A DNA stretch of 64,000 bases. Source: Epiperipatus broadwayi. Lineage: Eukaryota > Onychophora > Udeonychophora > Euonychophora > Peripatidae. Position numbers and translations under genes: made by a program. This document shows positions 23,011 to 35,075 of this stretch, piece after piece. Position 1 is the stretch's first letter. Each line of letters opens with the position of its first letter. The notes under the pieces were generated by a model. That model did no database searches. It saw only the letters and a list, made by a program, of their open reading frames with translations, and had not been told where the DNA came from. The DNA lies in the NCBI GenBank assembly GCA_028023455.1, contig JAQFVV010006199.1, positions 1,304,001 through 1,368,000 on the forward strand, read 5' to 3'.

Positions 23011-26000
23011 TGATTTTGAAAAATATAAAAGTAGCATATACTACTAGTATTCAGCATTTTATTAAGATTTAATGTGGTTTTTTGATATCACCAGATTCTG
23101 TAATCCATTTTTATCATATAAATTTAATATTTCAGGACTCACATATTCTGATAAGACATACTTATTTAATGAATAAACTTTTTAATGATTTATTCATACC
23201 TTTTAGTAAGAAATCAGTTATAAAGAAAAGTTGCATTCAGCAGATTAAATATCATGGAGTTATCTCATAACAAATCACATTCAATCTTAGTTAGGTATGA
23301 CCTTTTCATTTGATCTTAGAACTAATTATTTGCATTAATAAATTGCCAGAAAATACTAAATAGCAATACAAATAGACTAACACAACTAGTTTTTGTATGG
23401 TGTCTAATTTTTTAACAAGATGACTCAGTTGCATTGTCATCTAATGTCTTGTTTATTCAGAATTTGTTTAAATTTTATCCTGAGTTAAATTAAAAGAAAG
23501 TGAGTTCACTTTGTTCTTGAAAACATTGTATCTAACTAAGTAAATTAATATAATCTTCATATTAATGAAACTTCACTTTTTATATAAAAAAGATTATTTT
23601 ATAATCTATTATTAATTAGTATTAAAAATAGTTAGTCCAAAAGTTTCACAGATATTAAATTTACTGAAAAAGAGTTTATATAGTCAAATATATTGTGAAA
23701 ATAAGAAGAAAAAAAAAGCATTGCAGATAAAAAACATATTATAAAAACTAAAACTGTACAATATTTTAAAAAATAATTTATGTTTTTCTTAATAACCAAG
23801 TAGCTGTAGTTGTTTTTCCAAATGCAAAATTTGAAAATTTAAAAGCAAAACATCCATTTTAACTTTTAATTTTAATCATGTTAAAATTATTGAATAACTA
23901 TTCAGCTGGTGATAATTCTGCATCAAATATTTATAGGGGAAAAATTCTCAAAACAAAATTTTTTGCTTAATTAAAATATCATTCAGCATTTTTTAGACTA
24001 TTAAAAAGAACTTTGACTGTTGAAATAAAAATACTATTGTTTATTTTGCATTAATCCTTCAAATCATATTACTATAAATAATAATTTCCAGTGAGGAAAA
24101 AAATCACTTTTTTACTATGTTTCAATAATCTACTAATAACTTAAGTTTTGAAATTACAGAAAGAATACGTCAGACACTTTCACACTTTCGTGAAAAAAAA
24201 AAGAAGCTTACTCATTGTGCCAAGAAATTTTTATTTTACTATGATATTCTTCATAATATTAATCTTGTAGGTACCATTAAATAAGTTACATTGCTTTCCT
24301 AAAGGGGGTAATGCCACTGTTTACAAATTATGTTTTGAAAAGTCTTAATATTTACAAAATTTAGTCAATGAATGTTTTATAAAACTTTAAAAGTTGTGGT
24401 CATGTTTGTAGAGCGATAGAGATCTTCCATTCTTAGCAATAATCAAATAAACCTTTATGTATTATTGTCTGTGGCTATTTCCTTTGCACTATTTTTAAAT
24501 TTGAAGGTGTAGTGCTCAAGATATAGCAGTAAATTATCCAATTTAAAAATTCATTGAATGTAAGTTTTTGACAAACCTGGCTACATTTGTTTAAAAATAA
24601 AAGCCTTTCTGAGTTATAGTTCATTAAATAAAAGCAGAAACTAATGAAAACAAAAAGAATTGTAAATTAATGATGTAGCCAAAGTAACATATGACACTGA
24701 TAATATTATCTATAATGTAGTTAAAAATAATCTCATCAATTTTATATATTGAAAACTGAATGCAAATAAAGTGCAATTGTTAAAGTGATTGAATTCTTTG
24801 TGAATTCATTTATTCCCATAATGAAAATTAATTTCACAAATACTTACTGATTTTAATTTTGATCACAACTTTATTTTAATAAGCACATCATTTGTAGAAG
24901 AAGATAATTATGTACTCTTTCACACAGAAGAAGATAATATAGTAAAGCCTAATAAACGACTGGAAGACTTATCTTTCAAAAAGACAAGATTCATAATCTG
25001 ATAATAATTTGCTGAATAACAGTAAACAATTTGAAAAATGAAGGCTTCAGAAACACAAAGAATCATAAATTGTGTATTATTTAAGATAGTTACATTAAAT
25101 ATCAGAGGACTGGAAAATTGAATTGTAATTGTTGTATTCTAATATTTATCTAAAAGAATTCTGAAGCAATTTTGATCCTATATGATATTTAGCATTTAAA
25201 ATCTCTAAGTATTCCTGTCTAATAGCAATAAATCTATCTGATTTATTTTTAAAATGTTAAAAATATATTGCAAATAATCTTATAAAGTCATATTTAATAA
25301 GCTTTTAAACTTTTTTGTAATAATTTTTTATTTGCATTAGGAAGAAAGAATGTAAACACTCATTCATATACACTTACATCATTTAAACTTAATTACTTAT
25401 ATATGAATCAATTATCCACTTCCTGTCAAAAATATTAATATCTTTACTATCAAATTATTGAATTGCCATTATACATATGGATATACTTTTTTTTCTTCAA
25501 TCATTTTATTTTCACTAAAATTAGATCTGAACATTGTACTTATGTTGTATGAAGAAGTAGTTCTATCTTTTAATGTTTACAGGGAGAGGAGGAGTTTTGT
25601 TACAAGCTTATTTGGTTTCACAAAATTGGCATGAAGATGGAAATTATGATAACAGAAGCCAAGTCCCTAATGGAATAATATTAATAACATTAATCAGTAT
25701 ACACACACAATATATCAATAACATTTTGTTCTATTATATGTGTGCATGTTAAAAAAACATAATAATATAGATTAAATGAGCAAAAAAGTTAAATTTTATG
25801 TAAAATAAATGAAAACAGTTATGAAAATTAAGATTTTTATTTGCCCCTTTTGCCATATTTTTTTCATTAATTAATTTTATTTTCAAATTTATAGGATGTT
25901 CCAAATATTTATTAATAAAGACATGGCAATATTTTCCAGAAATATTGCTATTACAAATTAAAAATCGCTTTTTTTTCATTAGAAAAACAAAAAATTATGA

Positions 26001-26514
26001 TTATTTTAAAATATGCAACTTTTATTTTGTCTTGTGGGTAATATAAAAAATTGTTTTCGAATTCCTTTCTGCTAAATAAACTTTGGTTAAATTTTATTTG
26101 CATATGTTTTTTTTTCTTGTTTTGTTTGTTTAAATTTTTATAATTTTAAATATATTCTTTATTTTTACTTTATTATCAACTATTTTCTTAAGTGTAGATG
26201 CAGTTAAAAATATAGCATAAAAATGTCCATAAGTACAGCAATAGTGAAATACTAAAATATATAAGTTCAAGCTTCTATAGTTGTTTTCATGTTCTCAAAA
26301 AATAATTAGAGTGTATTAAGTATACTGTATTTTAAAATCATTCATACTTTTTTATATGCTTCTACATTGTCAAATATTTTATAACTTATTTAAAGCTTCA
26401 TTTTCATCAAATAGTTATTTTTTAAATCATGTTATTTTATAAATATTCAATTGTGATCATATAACATCATTTCTATACAAAATCTTCACCATGATAATTA
26501 TAACTCATCTACAG
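23011..26514. other. AT-rich intergenic block
   Basis: No transposon ends, coding frames or RNA genes were found. The short frame at 23082-23270 has no recognisable feature. Confidence 0.5.
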
Positions 26515-27668
26515 TGACTTTTGATTTTAATTAATCAAAATGGTTTTAGCATAATAGATCACATTCATAGATTAAAAAAAGTTATAGAAAGGACTAATTT
26601 AATATAAATTGCTACTTTGTATTTGAGATTATGGAAAAGGCTTTTGCTTTTATAAGCATTTCTACAATTATTAATGATCTGGAATCATCAAGATATAGCC
26701 CTGTGATATTGATATATTTTGAAGATTATTTATTAAAATGCAACAGCATTGATACATGGTGTTTGAAGATTAACATTGAGAAGAATGATGACAGTGAAAT
26801 TCCATATCTCCAAAACTTTTTGTAACACTTTTATAGAAAGTATTTTGTGAATTAAAATTGGAAACTAAGGATTTAAAAGTAAATGTAGATTATGTAGTCT
26901 TTTAGATTTTGAAGTTGTTGTGGTTGTTTTTGCCTAATTAATTTTTTGGAGTTTAGGGAAACATTGCAAGAATTATCAAATGAAAGTATAAAAATAGGAC
27001 TAAAGATAAATGCAAAAAAGTCTAAAGAAATATTCAGTACATTTTTTCATAAGAAAAAAAACTGATAATTGTGAATTCAAAATTAACAATTACAATTATC
27101 TTGGTCAAGTTATTAATTTAGATGGAAAAATAGTAGATGAAATTAATCATAGCATTAAACTAGATTGGAGAGATTTTGGTAAAAATAGTTTAGTTTTAAA
27201 AGAAAATAATCTATATATTTGAAAAGAAGGATTGTACTAAATGTGTTTTATTAATTTTTAAAGAAAGATTTTTAATAAATGTGGTTTATCACTTCTTATT
27301 TATGGATCATAGACATGGAAGTTTAATAGAAAATTAATTCAGATTGTTAGGTCACTCAATAGGGAATAACAACAAAAGATCAAAAATGAAATATATGAAT
27401 GAGAGATCAAACAGATATCACTGACATTATTAAAAGAGCTAAAAGAAACGGTTCTGGAATGAACATACTTCTAGAGATGATAATAGATGGACTGTTGAAA
27501 TTTTAATTTTAAATTTTAAAAACCATTTGTGAGATAGATGGATGAAATAAAGGAGTTTGCTAGTGTGAATGGAAAAGAGAGGTTAGAGATTAGAAAATCT
27601 GGATTAAATTTGGAGAGATCTTCATCCTCCAGCAGATCAATAATGATTGAAAATGATGATGATGATAA
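26515..27668 (+). pseudogene. RTE-type LINE relic, reverse transcriptase and C-terminus (copy R2)
   Basis: Plus-strand fragments read in family order: IIDHIHRLKKVIERTN (about 26550), MEKAF.FISISTII (26631), LQELSNESIKIGLKINAKKSK (about 26965-27025), NYLGQVINLDGKIVDEINH (27090-27150) and MDEIKEFASVNGKERLEIRKS (27538-27600), ending in a GATGAT tail at about 27652-27665. These match the reverse transcriptase, thumb and C-terminal segments of the near-complete RTE at 55294-58589. The catalytic FADD region and much of the thumb are deleted or scrambled and several frames are needed, so it is dead. The 3' tail orientation shows plus-strand insertion. Confidence 0.8.
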
Positions 27669-28119
27669 AGTATTAAAAACATTCATCATAAAATGTATTA
27701 AAAATAACTGTTATGATTATTCCTCACCCAGTAAGTACTTTGTAATCCATTGTGGGCTTCAATTCACAGGTTTGAAACCTGGTTTCTAAATAATTCATAA
27801 TGGTTTTTTTAAATGTTTTATATAATACAATTAAAAGACTGATGAAATTATAATTACTTTTTACTTCTTCAGTTGTCTGGTACCTCCTTAGCATTCAAAA
27901 ATTTGTATATATATTTTTAACAATTAATAGAATAACACGAGGCTACATTCTGCATAGCAAGAAGTACATTCACTTTAATTTCTTTATGTATCCATAATTT
28001 TATCCATTTTCTGTAACTATTTTTATTCTTCATATATTTAATTATGTCTCATCTTTTCATTTGAAATATATGTTTAAATGATAATGTCAGTTTGTGAGAG
28101 CTACTTTATTTTTTTTCTT
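27669..28119. other. Intergenic stretch
   Basis: No supported feature. Confidence 0.5.
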
Positions 28120-28740
28120 TACTAATATTAAGTTTTTGTAGAATTATTTCTCTGTGGTGTCATCTTTGTTTTTAGTAATCATACCTTCTTTTTTTGTAAT
28201 GCTGAAATACCAAGATAACATTGATGTCTTTGCACCATTTTTTTTCCCATAACAGTCTTTGCCATTTTTTTAAATGATACCATTAATTCTTTATATATAT
28301 ATTATTTTACAGAATTTCTGAAATTCAGTTTTTAAATATGGCATTTTAAATTCTTTTCATGATTTTTTTTTTGTCTGCATACATTGACTTCTCTTGGTAT
28401 CAGTATAACTGTTTTTAATAGTGACATTATAGAACTGACTTAATGCATGTCTGTGCTGTATTCATAATCTGTTAATATTTTTTACATAATTTGCATTATA
28501 ACTGCTATTTTGAATTCAGGGAAGAATTTCTGAAGATTAGATTATCAAGTAATTATTTATCATTTTTAAAAATATTTGTCTCTCTAGCATTGCATTATCA
28601 TATCATATATTTCTTTAATTGATAATCGCTCCCTGTGTTGAAGACATTAAACACATTACAGTTGTGAAATACTTTTCTTTTAGAGAAAATATATTTCAAT
28701 TTTTGTTGTTTCTACTTTTAATTTTTGTTTGGATTTTTGG
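28120..28740 (-). pseudogene. RTE-type LINE relic, linker and endonuclease region (copy R3)
   Basis: Similarity to the intact RTE is visible in two places: GTCATCTTTGTTTTTAGTAAT near 28160 corresponds to 56891-56912, and the stretch around 28622-28680 (TCCCTGTGTTGAAGACATT...GTTGTGAAATAC) corresponds to 57437-57480. The order is that of a minus-strand copy covering the end of the endonuclease and the linker to the reverse transcriptase. Decay is heavy and internal deletions are needed, so limits are approximate. Confidence 0.5.
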
Positions 28741-28763
28741 TTATTTAATATGTTTATTTAAAT

Positions 28764-30399
28764 CAGCATTTCCCAACCTTTATTGGCTCGCATATCACTT
28801 GGTAGTACATCACGCTAAATTGTACCACTTCATAAAAATTATTGTATTTCGTGAAATTTGTTATTGCAAGTGTTATTTTATTTGCATTATAAATATTATA
28901 GGGTGACCATGTATGTATTTACATCTCATAATGAGATAAATTACATTGAAACACACCTAAATGTCATGCCAGATTATAAACTCACTGAAATTATAAATGC
29001 ACTGTAACATATTTATATGTATGTGTTTGTTCAAAGATTCATATTTTTTCCAAAATAATTTATTAAAGATTACATTATTTATTACATTAAAGGTTATTTG
29101 GTACATATTTTGTTCAAAGTGTTATCTCATTCTTTCATTTGATTTTCTCAAATTTGAGTCTGTTTTCTCTTTTTCGGAGCATCTTGATATTGGTTGGGCC
29201 ATGGAGAGGATAAATCCAGCATGTCCCAAGTCATGGTAAAAATAACCTCAGGGGTTATCAGGCTATCTCTTGTTCTTGTTTTCTTTATATTGTTCAGCAT
29301 GAAGTTAATAGGATTAAAATTTTGATGATTAAATATTAGTTTAATCTAATAATCCACAATAGATGATCAAGAATTAATAAGAGTCTAATTTCTGGGTATG
29401 ATCATTTTCTGATACATTCTTTCAAATTAAATAATTTAGATTGATTTGCCTTGATCCAACTCATTTTTTATCTACTATTTTGTCATATTTCGTTTACTAA
29501 CTAATAAATGGTTTTAATAAAAACACAAAATTATAAAAAACAAACAATTAGTATATTTTCTATCATAATCAAATATGTTTATAAAATAAATTTAATGAGA
29601 TCTTTGTGCTTGTTTCGAACAACATAATTTTTTGAAATTTGGTTCAAAAGATGCGAGGTATACCCATAAGTCTACAGCTGCATTCAATCTGTTTCGATGC
29701 TTATTTTTTAAAAAAATATATGAAGAAAAAGCTCTTCCTATTAATTCTGTACTAGTAAACGGTAATAATAATTTAAGAGCTTTCTCAGAAAGTTGTTCAT
29801 ATTCTTCAATGTTTAAGCAAAAATTAATTACATTGTGTCGTTTGAATTCTACTTGTAAAGTTCTGTCACATGATAATTCTATTACATTTTCTTTATCCTT
29901 TATTGATAATGATGTAGCTTTTTCTAAATTTTCTGCATAGAAGGGGTTTGAAATCCAATTATCATTTGTGTTTTCGGGTTTTGAAAAATATTCCATGAAA
30001 GACAATTTTAATCCTGTTAAATGTGCTATTATATTTTCTCGTATATCTTGAGACAGACTAACCTTATTTTCAAACAAAAAAAAATATGTAGAGTTTCGAA
30101 TACTTCCAGTTGATTGTTTTTGATACTTGTATATATTACTGTTTCCAAAAATCTAATTTCTTAATCATACTTTCAATTTTATCATTAACATTAAAGATCG
30201 TTATCGACTGTACATATAAACAACTTTACTCTATAATATTAATTAAAATAATTTTTATGAATTATAGGAAAAAACGTTTCTATATTTTTATGATTTAATT
30301 TTTTTTTTATGTCCGCCATTATTGATTATATTTCGTGTACCACCAACCAGCAACTCGCGTATCACCAGTGGTACGCATACCACAGGTTGGGAAAGACTG
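28764..30399 (-). mobile_element. hAT transposon (ZBED5/SCAND3-like group), internally deleted
   Basis: The ends CAGCATTTCCCAACCTTT (28764) and AGGTTGGGAAAGACTG (30399) are imperfect inverted repeats of hAT type, and perfect 8-bp duplications ATTTAAAT flank it (28756-28763 and 30400-30407). The subterminal regions also pair loosely (TGGTAGTAC and GTACCAC motifs). It is 1636 bp long and retains only the 3' part of a transposase gene on the minus strand, so it is non-autonomous by internal deletion. Confidence 0.85.
29592..30077 (-). pseudogene. hAT transposase C-terminal fragment, 161 codons open
   Basis: The frame reads like the C-terminal part of ZBED5/SCAND3/FAM200-like transposases, which includes the hAT dimerisation region. 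The telling block is LLPFTSTELIGRAFSSYIFL (about residues 104-123), equivalent to the conserved L.PF.TTYLCE.GFS segment, followed by KHRNRLN and a final hydrophobic helix. The family's usual CE in TTYLCE is replaced by IG here. A full transposase is about 600 residues, so the zinc finger, the DDE catalytic core's first acidic residues and most of the insertion domain are gone. The ATG at 30077 is merely the first Met in the fragment; no promoter is evident. A domesticated gene is unlikely because the fragment sits between intact transposon ends. Confidence 0.75.
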
Positions 30400-30407
30400 A
30401 TTTAAAT

Positions 30408-33126
30408 GATAAAAAATTTAATGGGATTTCTAAATTTGATGTAGTGAAGTGAATTATTATTTGAAAACAACCATTGCAATTGAAATTATGCATATAATAA
30501 ATATATTTGTCTGAACAAAAGTGAATCCACTTTGAATTTCTACATCTACATATATAAAGATTGTATTTTTTTACAGCTAGTTTTCCCATAGCCAACCTGG
30601 CTCTCAATCCAATATATTTTAGTAAATCAATGTCTAGATATTTTTAGCTGTAAGATAAAAAAGGGATAGAAAACTGTATAAGCCCTTACCATCTGATAAT
30701 TGTCAAAGCCTGGTGAATATTGCCTTCTTCTTCATGGTGTCTCTGTGGGTAGATGTTGGAAAAATTTGTACTCTCCTAATAGGCTATTTAAGGGATATTT
30801 TATTTTTTCATTATATATATATTAAATAGATTTTCACATATTTCAGATTTAAATGATAGAAATATATGGGTATTATTTTCTGATATAATTTTTAAAAAGT
30901 AGGAAACTAAATTAGAAGCAAATTTAGTTTAGACTTAAAGTCTTTCAGATAACATTTACTGGAAGATGTAATTTCAGTTTGCATTGCCAGCTTGCTCACA
31001 TCATAGATGAAATACAGAGACTTTCATTTAAATTTCTATCACACAAAATATTAGCAGCTACTTATATCTAAGTATGATCATTTTAAATTCCCCCCAAAAA
31101 GTGATTAAAGTCCAAAGACAAAAAAGTTAACCATTTAGTATGCAGTGATTATATAAACCAATCTATGAATCATAAATGCATACATTGTCACATTCTGGTC
31201 ATTAAATATGATCTTATGATGCTATTTCTTTTGCAGCAAATTTTTCTTTTTATTATATTATTTCTTCAACATTATTTTTCAATGAAAGCATCAATAGGAC
31301 TCTTCTGTAAGTGCATGAAAACTATGTTCAAGATACTATTTATTTTTTTATATATACAATCCAATGCAAATGTTATACCTTACATAGCATTCCATGAAAT
31401 ATTTTCAAGCATTTTTGTACTATGTTGATAGAAAATCCTTGTATTATTTTTATATAACAAATTTGGTAATATAATATCATTATATATAATTAACTCAGTT
31501 GAATTAATATTATATCACTATCATGAAATTCCTTATTTTTGACTTATAAAAATGCAGAAGATATATGTGTATGTGTAACTTAACTAAAAGCATATGACTC
31601 AATGATCAATGCAGGTCTAAATATTCAACTGTTAAACAAGTTTTGATAGTCGGTAAGGCTGACCACCAAATAGCTCAATTTTATCTTTGTATTTATATAA
31701 ATAAATACTGCTTGCTTCTGAATCTATAGGAGTTCATAAGCCAAGTGTGGTGTCACAGTATGATTGATTTTAAAAATAATTATTTTTTCGCCAAATAATG
31801 TCTTCTAGATTATGATTCAGCATATTTATTTTGGCTAACGATCCAATGTTTGACTGTAAGGTAATTATTTTAGTTTGTTTACACCATGTTATTTCTGTGC
31901 ACTTTGTTTATCTATTATTATTATTATTATTATGATAAAACTATTACGCAGTGAAGCATATATAATCATAGAGATTGCTTCTAAGTGTATATATGTAAAA
32001 TAAAAACATTTGTATATTTTTTATTAGAAATAATAGATATAAGTATATAGGTTTTATAAATATATTTTTCAGACTTTCATAGTTGATTTATTGAAATGAT
32101 TTTTCTCTTTAATGCCAAGAAGGTAAGGGGATGTTTATGATTGCGTTTATTTATTATCTCATCATTCTAGGAAACCACTTTCTTGATTTATATAAAGATG
32201 TGTGAAAAGTCAATTGGACTTTTTTTTAGATTTAAAATTATATAAGCCATCACCAGTTTTTTTTTTTTATGTTAGTTTTTTTTTACTCTGTCACGAAACA
32301 AAAAAAAAAAAAAAGCAAACAAGGCAAAGTAATTGAGTGGGGTGCAGTTCTAGTTTGTTAGATGCGATTTCTGGGAGCAGTCAGCTGCAAAATTACCAAG
32401 TTCTTGATAATGAGCACAATTTTCTGGTGGAGTGCAGCAGTATTGCAATTAACAGTGTCAAAACAGCCTGATTATGAAGATGAGCAGCCTGACCAGGCAT
32501 GCCTTCATGGCTAGAAAGAAAATATCACTGCAGGATACTCTTTAGCTGAATTATGGGATCTTGTAATTGAACTTTGAAACTTATCAAAATAGATATCCAG
32601 CTAATTTGATAGTTTTCTCCTTGTGTGCACATTGCATTATTATATAAAACAGGCACAGAAAAATAGTGTTGATTCGAAATTGAAATGTATATTTTAACAA
32701 GTGTATACGTATCCAATTTGTTTATTTATTTATATAAACAAATATCCTCTTTGTCTATAAATAAGCTATCCATACTGCTTATGTGTAGACATAGCTTACA
32801 ATTATCTATAAATTTGTACTTTCTCTTTACATATAACTAAACAAAAAAGTTGTGATGTTATTAGAAATAGAAAGGTTAGACATTGTAGGAGTCTGTATAA
32901 TGAGGTGGATGAGTATTGGGGAGATAAGGAAGAGATTAAGTGATTAAAAGATGAATAGAGTGTAATAGTTGGCCACTTTGAAGGAATTAATAGTTCAAGA
33001 ATAAATATTGTTTTAGATGTAATTATGTATTTTTTAAAATTGTATATAATATATTTGTAGCAATATGTTGGATTATTTTTATCAGCTCATTGAAATTCAA
33101 ATTTTATTTTTCTACATATACTTTTG
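30408..33126. other. AT-rich intergenic block with one GC-richer islet
   Basis: Mostly featureless. An ATT/TTA microsatellite occurs at 31914-31935 and poly-A at about 32297-32312. The islet at about 32320-32530 is richer in G+C and could be a decayed SINE or exon, but no frame, box or structure supports either. Confidence 0.5.
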
Positions 33127-34020
33127 AATATTTGAAAACCAGGCACTCTTCACAAACCTGGGAGCTTAATTGTAAATATAGGAGATTTGAACTCAGATTT
33201 TCAAGCACCCTTCAACTATCCACACTATCTCATACAACTGATACACATGAACACACACATATAGAAAAGATAAATAATCACTAATATACGTATTTCATGC
33301 TAAACCACCACTCATCATTTGGTCCAGATTATCATCTCCCACACATATATATAATCAGTGCTCAGTTTATATTAAAATAGCAAATCTTTATACTTTAATG
33401 GACAGGCTTCAATCTACTCCAACCTCCAACTTTTCAGCCATTTATATCATTGAAAATATGATGAAAACCCAAATCTCATGCTGATGCCAATATTATTGCC
33501 AGTCTCATGTTGACCTCAACTCACTCTGACCCCTCATGTATAGGACCGTATCTATTTAAATACATTGAAGAGGGATGGGCAGGATACAAGCTTGATGTGT
33601 AAATATTTGAAAACCAGGCACTCTTCACAAACCTGGGAGCTTAATTGTAAGTATAGGAGATTTGAACTCAGATTTTCAAGCAGTCTTCAACTATCCACAC
33701 TATCTCATACAACTAATACACATGACCACACACATGTAGAAAATATAATTAATCATCAATATACATATTTAATGCTAAACCAGCACTCCATCAGTTGATC
33801 CAGATTATCATCTCCCACACATATATATATAATCAGTGCTCAGTTTATATTAAGATAGCAAATCTTCATACTTTAATGGACAGGCTTCAATCTACTCCAA
33901 CCTCCAACTTTTTAGCCATCCATATCATTGAAAATCTGATGGTGAAAATCTAAATCTCATGCTGATGTCAATATTATTGCCATGCCCATGTTGACCTTGA
34001 GTTACTCTGACCTCTCAAGT
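33127..34020 (-). repeat. Hammerhead repeat family 2, two tandem units, minus strand
   Basis: Two head-to-tail units with a period of about 475 bases (33127-33601 and 33602-34020). Read on the minus strand each unit holds a hammerhead motif followed by a tRNA-like module. Both ribozymes are damaged: in the unit at 33272-33333 the core C of CTGATGA is A, and in the unit at 33749-33809 there is an inserted base next to CTGATG and GAAA has become TAAA. Units are non-coding; a 64-77-codon frame occurs in each simply because they are copies. Confidence 0.85.
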
Positions 34021-34245
34021 ATTTAAATGGATAAGGTCATATACATGAGGGGTCAGAGTGATGAGGTCAATATGGGCATGGCAATAATATTGGCACCAGC
34101 ATGACATTTGATTTCATCATCAGATTTTCAATGATATGGATGGCTGAAAAGTTGGAGGTTGGAGTAGATTGGAGCCTGTCCATTAAAGTATGAAGATTTG
34201 CTATCTTAATATAAACTGAGCACTGATTATATATATGTGTGTGGG

Positions 34246-34315
34246 AGATGATAATCTGGACCAACTGATGAGTGCTGGTTTAGCATGAAATATGCATATT
34301 GGTGATTATTCATCT
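34246..34315 (+). ncRNA. Hammerhead self-cleaving ribozyme, type I, complete core (family 2)
   Basis: Stem I: AGATGATAAT (34246-34255) pairs with ATTAT-CATCT (34305-34315, one bulged T), and CCAA (34261-34264) pairs with TTGG (34299-34302), with an internal loop between, as in natural type I hammerheads. Core CTGATGA is 34265-34271. Stem II is GTGCT-GGTTT-AGCAT (34272-34286, 5 bp with a terminal G-T). GAAA is 34287-34290. Stem III is two base pairs (A-T, T-A) around ATGC, and the cleavage triplet is ATA with the cut predicted after 34298. Every invariant base is present. Confidence 0.88.
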
Positions 34316-34335
34316 TTCTACATGTGTTATCAGTT

Positions 34336-34388
34336 GTGAGATAGTGTGGATAGTTGAAGGGTGCTTGAAAATCTGAGTTCAAATCTCC
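34336..34388 (+). promoter_or_regulatory. tRNA-like Pol III promoter (A and B boxes) next to the hammerhead
   Basis: About 20 bases after the ribozyme, TAGTGTGGATAGTTGAAGG (A-box-like, about 34342-34360) precedes GAGTTCAAATC (34375-34385), a good B box (consensus GGTTCRANNCC). The same module follows the other family-2 hammerheads, including the remote copies at 61151 and 61587. It implies transcription of the unit by RNA polymerase III, as for schistosome Smα and other SINE-like hammerhead repeats. The A box is only fair. Confidence 0.6.
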
Positions 34389-34700
34389 TATACTTACAAT
34401 TAAGCTCCAAGGTTTGTGAAGAGTGCCTGGTTTTCAAATATTTACAAATCAAGCTTGTATCCTGCCCATCTCTCTTCCATATATTTAAATGAATAAGGTC
34501 TTATACAAGAGGGGTCAGCGTGACTTGAGGTCAACCTGGGCATGGAAATAATATTGGTATTAGCATGAGATTTGTGTTTTCATCATCAGATTTTCAATGA
34601 TATGGATGGCTGAAAAGTTGGAGGTAGGTGTAGATTGAAGCCTGTCCATTAAAGTATGAAGATTTGCTATCTTAATATAAACTGAGCACTGATTAGTGGT

Positions 34701-34770
34701 AGATGATAATCTGGATCAACTGATGATTGCTAGTGTAGCATGAAATATGTATATTGGTGATTATTTATCT
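34701..34770 (+). ncRNA. Hammerhead self-cleaving ribozyme, second plus-strand copy (family 2)
   Basis: Core CTGATGA is 34720-34726, preceded by TCAA which pairs with TTGG (one G-T). Stem II is TTGCT-AGTGT-AGCAT with its outermost pair lost, leaving 4 bp. GAAA (34742-34745), the 2-bp stem III and the ATA cleavage triplet (34751-34753) are intact. Distal stem I AGATGATAAT/ATTAT-TATCT is kept. It should be active or nearly so. Confidence 0.82.
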
Positions 34771-34867
34771 TTTTTACATGTGTATGGTCATGTGTATCAG
34801 TTGCATGAGATAATGTTGATAGTTGAAGAGTGCTTGAAAATCTGAGTTCAAATTTCCTATACTAAAT

Positions 34868-35075
34868 ATACTATTCTAAATTTTCTACTTTTAGTAATAA
34901 CACATAGATTAGTATGGAACTTAATGTGTGATATTATTCACCTCTAGTCTTCAGATGTTCTTTACCTGATCACTGTCAGATAGTATGAGAATTCAACTAA
35001 TGCCATTTAGGTTTGTGAATTAAGATCACTTTCTAACCAATTAGGTAATTTTATCAGAGGCAATAATCATTAAAA
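34868..35075 (-). repeat. tRNA-derived SINE, family A, copy 3
   Basis: The minus strand resembles the SINE pair at 10740-11400: a head with AATTACCTAATTGGTTAGAA, then TGATCAGGTAAAGAACATCTGAAG, then TACTAATCTATGTGTTATTACTAA. The 3' part of the body is missing where it meets the truncated hammerhead repeat at 34862. Confidence 0.6.

Larger units (their letters stand above)
34021..34862 (+). repeat. Hammerhead repeat family 2, two tandem units, plus strand
   Basis: Two further units in the opposite orientation directly abut the minus-strand pair, making an inverted array centred near 34020-34035. The ribozyme cleavage sites are 455 bases apart (34298 and 34753). Each unit runs hammerhead, tRNA-like A/B boxes, then about 350 bases of body. 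The second unit is truncated at 34862, just after its B box, and is followed by a family A SINE. Confidence 0.85.

Noticed and set aside
29592-30077. Domesticated hAT-derived host gene
   Set aside because: It lies between intact hAT ends with perfect target duplication and is a truncated C-terminus, so a transposon remnant is sufficient.
32220-32530. Spliceosomal snRNA in the GC-richer islet
   Set aside because: A CAATTTTCTGGTGGAG segment was compared with snRNA Sm-site regions, but no matching stems or conserved 5' sequence were found.
33090-33798. Two similar short frames (33090-33284 and 33565-33798) as a small gene family
   Set aside because: They are the same segment of two tandem hammerhead repeat units; the similarity is from the repeat, not from protein selection.
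34067-34145. CTGATGATGAAATC (minus strand) as a further hammerhead core
   Set aside because: There is no stem II hairpin between the CTGATGA-like and GAAA-like motifs.
34336-34388. Functional tRNA gene
   Set aside because: A and B boxes are present, but there is no acceptor stem or anticodon arm pairing; it is a SINE-like promoter module.
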